DNA from: Planctomycetia bacterium
Lineage (GTDB): Bacteria > Planctomycetota > Planctomycetia > Pirellulales > Thermoguttaceae
Length of the DNA stretch: 38,548 bases
Direction: 5' to 3'
NCBI GenBank assembly: GCA_030527015.1
Contig: JAUNBR010000011.1
Span: 29,068-67,615, forward strand
Positions 35,801 to 38,548 of this stretch are shown here, one piece after another. Positions within the stretch are counted from its first letter, which is position 1; each line of letters begins with the position of its first letter. The notes beneath the pieces are model-generated. The model had not been told where the DNA came from. It was given only the letters and a program-made list of their open reading frames with translations, and ran no database searches. The translations under genes and the position numbers were made by a program.

Positions 35801-36574
35801 TTGTCTCGGAACTCTTTTCATCAAATTTTGGTTGAGCACAGCCGAAAATCGACACAGGAGGGAATTCGGATCACGAAGGATGTGCAGCAGTGGACGGACG
35901 ATTTTATTAAAAAACATCAGGTGGACGGCCAAAAGGATTTTAAACCAGAAGAAAAAGCGCTGGAACAGTTAATCGAAGATGCGAAAACGCGCTGGGGTAT
36001 TCTTCTTCAGAAGGATTCTTTGCAGGGTCTGACGCCGGAACTTTTTCAGAGGCGGGTTTATGAAGCGATCGACGATCGTTTTCGCCCAGAGATGCGAAAA
36101 ATGGAACGTGCACTGGTGCTCACGATTCTGGATAATGCGTGGAAAGAACACCTGCTGACGATGGATCATCTGAAAAGTAGTGTCGGCCTGCGGGGTTATG
36201 CTCAGGTGGATCCAAAAGTGGAATATAAACGAGAAGGTATGAAAACATTCGATAATATGTGGAAATCCATCGGAGAACGGGTCACTGAACTGGTTTTCCG
36301 TATGGAACAGCTGGACGAGCGTTTTGTCGGATCCACATGGTCGAACCAGCAGGCAATTCACGAGGAATCGGAATCTGCCACGCGCAGTGTGTCACAGGCA
36401 GTAAGCGGTGGTGATGATAATATCGCGCAGCAGCAGCAAGAAGCGATAGACGGTACACAGGCAGATCGTCGCCGAGAACCGATACGAAATACGCAGCCAA
36501 AAATTGGCCCGAATGATCCGTGTCCCTGCGGAAGTGGGAAAAAGTATAAAAAATGTTGCGGCCGGAATTTCTAA
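32849..36574 (+). CDS. secA: Preprotein translocase ATPase SecA, long form with insertions
   Basis: 1241 aa against 800-900 in most bacteria. Walker A TGEGKT (GEGKT 125-129), [16 protein letters not shown] (about 195), DEVD Walker B (about 236-239), CGMTGTA (about 395), [12 protein letters not shown] (about 509), [13 protein letters not shown] and [10 protein letters not shown] are intact. An extra segment of about 45-60 residues precedes GRPILVGTT ([34 protein letters not shown]), possibly a small beta-barrel. A much enlarged helical region lies between [13 protein letters not shown] and [20 protein letters not shown]. The C-terminal zinc motif [13 protein letters not shown] (Cys1225-Cys1237) for SecB and ribosome binding is present. 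It drives Sec export. The ribosome site AAGGA is 11 nt upstream of the ATG. Confidence 0.98.
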   Translation: MDTLGRVWDVVSDAFSGMSQSIERGITSIFGSSNARYLKKLQSKIQAINDLEPKYVKMSDEELREQTFKFRKRLAAGETLDDLLVEAFAVCREGSKRVLGMRHYDVQLIGGAVLHSGSIAEMITGEGKTLVATLPAYLNALSGKGVHVVTVNDYLARRDMEWMGPLYMSLGLTVASIQSHISVDERQAAYMCDITYATNNELGFDYLRDNMRPAMKGDWRYPKELQQSQGTLNYAIIDEVDNILIDEARTPLIISGPAHGDITKYKKADMIARQLKKDEDFEVNEKEHTTNLTDEGIRHAEKLAGVECFYTAGNMEWPHLIDNALKAHHLYKRDVNYVINDGEIIIVDEFTGRLMPGRNWSDGLHQAVEAKENVEIKQENQTLATVTLQNFFKLYPKICGMTGTAMTEANEFWKIYKLDVIAIPPNREMKRINHPDLIFKSEHEKDEALVNEIERVNRWDILELTDKDDREWLGQLVSEHDDYIEFIFKGTKDVERINRSRIHSLQKSGRPILVGTTSIERSEKISELLDRRGVKHNVLNAKNHKSEAEIIAQAGRKGMVTIATNMAGRGTDIILGGNPEAMAWSILQAKYPTRLDVPQKEWDDLIEEIEKREQMKAEGEIVRSLGGLYVCGTERHEARRIDLQLRGRCGRQGDPGSSRFFLSLEDDLMRIFAGDWVKSVLGYIGMGDGQAIESAMVTRRIEGAQKKVEERNFEIRKNLLEYDEVMDEQRKRTYGYRQAILEGVNCKNLIMDMVDQQIDIYLATYLNSNYGVEAFCAWAGGILATELNSRHYRNMNYREASRQALDEAARMCESTIMELLEENLPEDGDEDEWNWEAMAKGINTRWNIGIRERDMRKVGRETLDSYLVEHVREFIQKIDLSKGEHYLEPEHGLKAASAWIKGKFSLDFPVEDMRNKMRDLLKHELGQKVRDAYLEKEIEFPVLAGEYHFSSRDQNGARIYDRDAISIWAASRFNAEVKPEDLKNLSRNSFHQILVEHSRKSTQEGIRITKDVQQWTDDFIKKHQVDGQKDFKPEEKALEQLIEDAKTRWGILLQKDSLQGLTPELFQRRVYEAIDDRFRPEMRKMERALVLTILDNAWKEHLLTMDHLKSSVGLRGYAQVDPKVEYKREGMKTFDNMWKSIGERVTELVFRMEQLDERFVGSTWSNQQAIHEESESATRSVSQAVSGGDDNIAQQQQEAIDGTQADRRREPIRNTQPKIGPNDPCPCGSGKKYKKCCGRNF

Positions 36575-36644
36575 AAAAAGTTCAGAAAAAGTGAATGAGA
36601 TTCATAGCGGAACTTAAAAAAATATGTGTTAAATTTTATTTTTA

Positions 36645-36850
36645 TACTGGTTTTATACCCGATATACTATAAACCGCTTCCTCGGCATTTTTTGCTTCAC
36701 CGAAAATGCCTGCATTAAGAGCCGCACACAGAGGAAATTTAAAGAAGAATCAGTATACTTTAAATTTCCATTTTATGCGGTTCTGATGGCCGGTTTTTCA
36801 GAGAAAAAATACCGAAAATTTTATCGTGTGTTGAGCATCATGGTGGTATC
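36645..36850 (+). repeat. Palindromic element, outer copy interrupted near its left end
   Basis: TACTGGTTTTA (36645-36655) continues at 36758 with CTTTAAATTTCC after a 100-bp inserted copy. The right part is degraded (ATTTTATCGTGTGTTGAG), so the end is approximate. Starts 71 bp past the secA stop. Confidence 0.85.
36656..36755 (-). repeat. Palindromic element, 100-bp copy nested inside the copy at 36645-36850
   Basis: TACCCGATATACTATAAA to AAAGAAGAATCAGTA with TA at 36654-36655 and 36756-36757. Removing it and one TA rebuilds TACTGGTTTTACTTTAAA, an L arm. Confidence 0.9.
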
Positions 36851-36976
36851 CGACGCATGAATTTTTTCACTTTTTCTTTGAGCGGACAGAATAAACATTT
36901 CACGATTTCTTGAAATACTCAGTTTTTAAGACAGTAAAAATCTAAAATTAAATCGGCATTTTAAAGTAGGTGTATC

Positions 36977-37912
36977 TTGAAATTTATAAATCCCTGGCAT
37001 TTTATTTGTGGTTTTTTAATGGGCATGGCAGATTCTGTACCAGGCATTTCTGGAGGAACTGTCGCGCTGATTTTAGGCATTTATGAACGTCTGGTTACGG
37101 CGATCAGTCACTGCGACACATCCTTTTTCAGACTGTTTTTCACAGGAAAATGGTTCCAGGCAGCACGGCATATCGATTTATTATTTCTGGTAACCTTACT
37201 GTGTGGAATCGGAGGAGGAATCGCGTGCTTCTCTCACCTGGTGGTGCATTTATTGGATCATTATCTTGTCGGAACGTTCGCCGCATTTTTTGGTCTTATT
37301 CTCGCGTCCGTGCTTTTTATCTTTCGGAATCTTCATGCAAAAAATATAGCAGCATTCGGCGCGATTTTTATCGGCGCATGTCTTGGATGGTGGGTCGTGG
37401 GCCTGGACACACTCAGCGGAAGTGAATCGTTACCTTATGTATTTTTGACGGGAATGATCGCGATCTGCGCCATGATTCTGCCTGGCATCAGCGGAGCTTA
37501 TATTTTGCTGGTTCTTGGAAATTATTATATGATTTTACAAAAAGTAAAAAGTGTGGTTTCCTTGAATGCTTCTGCGGCGGATTTTTTTATTTTGCTGACT
37601 TTTGCCGTGGGCTGTTTCCTTGGCCTGGTCTGCTTTTCAAAAATTTTGAAATGGCTCTTAAAACATTTTCATAACATCACGCTGGCTCTGCTGTGTGGAT
37701 GTATGCTCGGATCCCTGCGCTGTCTTTATCCCTTTCAAAAGATGGTAAAAGATGTTCATGGAAAGCCTGATTTCGTGATGATTCCCCAAAATTCGATTAC
37801 CACCACGGATTATTTAACGGCGGGAGTCGCGGTGGTGGGTGGATTTTTGCTGGTCATTTTTTTGGAACTTCTCGTGGTTAAATTAACGAAAAAGAAAAGC
37901 AGCTCTAAATAA
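36977..37912 (+). CDS. DUF368 family membrane protein (PopT-type polyprenyl-phosphate transporter)
   Basis: 311 aa with about eight hydrophobic segments. The two family signatures are GMADSVPGISGGTVA (residues 16-30) and MILPGISGAYILLVLGNYY (in the second half), related to each other as in an internal repeat. DUF368 proteins have been identified as undecaprenyl-phosphate flippases (PopT) that recycle the lipid carrier for cell-wall sugars. The start is TTG with AGGTG 4-6 nt upstream; the first ATG (37018) would cut into the first signature. Located after secA in the same direction but 400 bp away with element copies between, so probably a separate transcript. Confidence 0.9.
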   Translation: MKFINPWHFICGFLMGMADSVPGISGGTVALILGIYERLVTAISHCDTSFFRLFFTGKWFQAARHIDLLFLVTLLCGIGGGIACFSHLVVHLLDHYLVGTFAAFFGLILASVLFIFRNLHAKNIAAFGAIFIGACLGWWVVGLDTLSGSESLPYVFLTGMIAICAMILPGISGAYILLVLGNYYMILQKVKSVVSLNASAADFFILLTFAVGCFLGLVCFSKILKWLLKHFHNITLALLCGCMLGSLRCLYPFQKMVKDVHGKPDFVMIPQNSITTTDYLTAGVAVVGGFLLVIFLELLVVKLTKKKSSSK

Positions 37913-37987
37913 CACGCCTTCTCTTAAATTTTATGTGCCGATAAAAAATATCTTCTTTCGGAGTCATGCTGCACAAGAAGATATTTA

Positions 37988-38088
37988 TACCCGATGTACT
38001 ATTAAATTTCGCTTCCCCGGCATTTTGCTTCGCTAAAAATGCCTGCTTTCAGAGTCACATAAAACGGAAATTAAAAAGAGAACCCGTA
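37988..38088 (-). repeat. Palindromic element, intact 101-bp copy
   Basis: TACCCGATGTACTATTAAAT to AAAAGAGAACCCGTA, with TA at 37986-37987 and 38089-38090. It lies 76 bp past the DUF368 gene. Confidence 0.92.
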
Positions 38089-38172
38089 TATCGGTACCAG
38101 CAGAATATTTTTTCCTTTTTATGTATCTTCACATATCCTCTGATTCTAAAATCTAAAAATTTCACGTCTTTA

Positions 38173-38276
38173 TACCCGATACGCTATAAATTTCCGCTTC
38201 CCCGGCATTTTGTTTCGCTAAAAATGCCTGCGTTCAGAGCCGCACGAAACGAAAATTTAAAGTGGAACCTGCAGTA
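38173..38276 (-). repeat. Palindromic element, intact 104-bp copy
   Basis: TACCCGATACGCTATAAA to TTAAAGTGGAACCTGCAGTA, with TA at 38171-38172 and 38277-38278. Confidence 0.92.
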
Positions 38277-38304
38277 TATATACAAGAAAAGAAAAAATTT
38301 ATTA

Positions 38305-38408
38305 CGTGTCTGGCCTAATTTTAGATTTCTGTTTTGCTCGCCAAAAGCACGTTTTAATCGCAACAAAAATGTCTTGGAAGCGAAATTTCATAGTATTTCG
38401 GATCTAAA
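38305..38408 (+). repeat. Palindromic element, strongly degraded copy
   Basis: CTGGCCTAATTTTAGATTTC at the left; the centre CAACAAAAATGTCTTGGAAG and right arm TTCATAGTATTTCGGATCTA keep the family pattern. Confidence 0.65.
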
Positions 38409-38496
38409 ATAAAAATTCATGTAAATCTGTCAGAAAAAACTCATTTTTAAAAAAGAGTTAATACGTTCTTTATCATTTCTTAATATAAGCTCATTA

Positions 38497-38548
38497 TATA
38501 CTCATGCCATTTTAAAATTCAGTTTTCGCCTGCGACAAGATGGAACTT
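38497..38548 (+). repeat. Palindromic element, left part running off the window
   Basis: TATACTCATGCCATTTTAAA then TTCAGTTTTCGCCTGC, an L arm cut by the window edge. Between 38409 and 38496 nothing else is recognised. Confidence 0.55.

Noticed and set aside
37966..38412. 148-codon plus-strand frame after the DUF368 gene
   Set aside because: It is composed of two element copies and the sequence between them, without a ribosome site or protein-like composition.
2694..38548. Interpretation of the repeats as REP/BIME or CRISPR sequences
   Set aside because: Copies are about 100 bp, dispersed in both orientations, nested with TA duplication and without regular spacers, which fits transposition rather than REP or CRISPR structure.

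Overview
The window most resembles the chromosome of a low-to-moderate-GC planctomycete-like bacterium. Three long proteins support this. SecA is 1241 aa, with insertions far beyond the usual 800-900 aa. A 2254-aa alpha-2-macroglobulin carries a TPR-like N-terminal half. A 1330-aa VWA protein combines an STN-like domain, a DUF2135-like domain and a C-terminal ISADRRYVRI-type motif that I associate with Planctomycetota. The lineage call rests on recognition of family style, not on a search.

Layout. 1-2446 (-): 5' part of a very large surface protein of the autotransporter-repeat type, whose start is cut off by a C12 tract in the signal-peptide region (a likely phase-variation switch). 2876-3551: convergent tRNA-Pro and tRNA-Gln with near-identical terminators. 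3892-5932 (-): SAM methyltransferase and CorA-like channel. 6478-10503 (-): potA-potB-potC-potD polyamine ABC importer operon. 11953-18717 (+): thioester alpha-2-macroglobulin. 19160-20104 (+): orphan DNA methyltransferase. 20927-25296 (-): glutamine-amidotransferase-like protein, PIG-L deacetylase, phytoene-desaturase-like oxidoreductase and YfcE-like phosphoesterase. 25711-31804 (-): VWA/STN protein, tsaD and a small lipoprotein. 32849-37912 (+): secA and a DUF368 (PopT-type) transporter.

The outstanding feature is a family of ~100-bp palindromic elements in almost every intergenic gap: about 28 full, degraded or partial copies by hand count, in both orientations. Copies have two related but distinguishable arms (TACTGGTTCCACTTTAAA and TACCCGATACACTATAAA, each followed by about TTTCCG) and an inner GGCATTTT/AAAATGCC stem. 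At 3121-3221, 18808-18911 and 36656-36755 one copy is inserted inside another, and removing the inner copy plus one TA restores the outer one. The element therefore transposes with TA target duplication, as a non-autonomous MITE of Tc1/mariner-IS630 type would. No transposase is in the window. A copy or remnant lies within about 110 bp of the 3' end of nearly every gene or operon, so some may have been co-opted as 3' ends of transcripts.

Functionally the window mixes housekeeping genes (secA, tsaD, tRNAs, polyamine uptake, lipid-carrier recycling) with a large envelope set (switchable surface protein, protease-trapping macroglobulin, VWA protein, lipoproteins). No complete restriction system, prophage or CRISPR array was seen.
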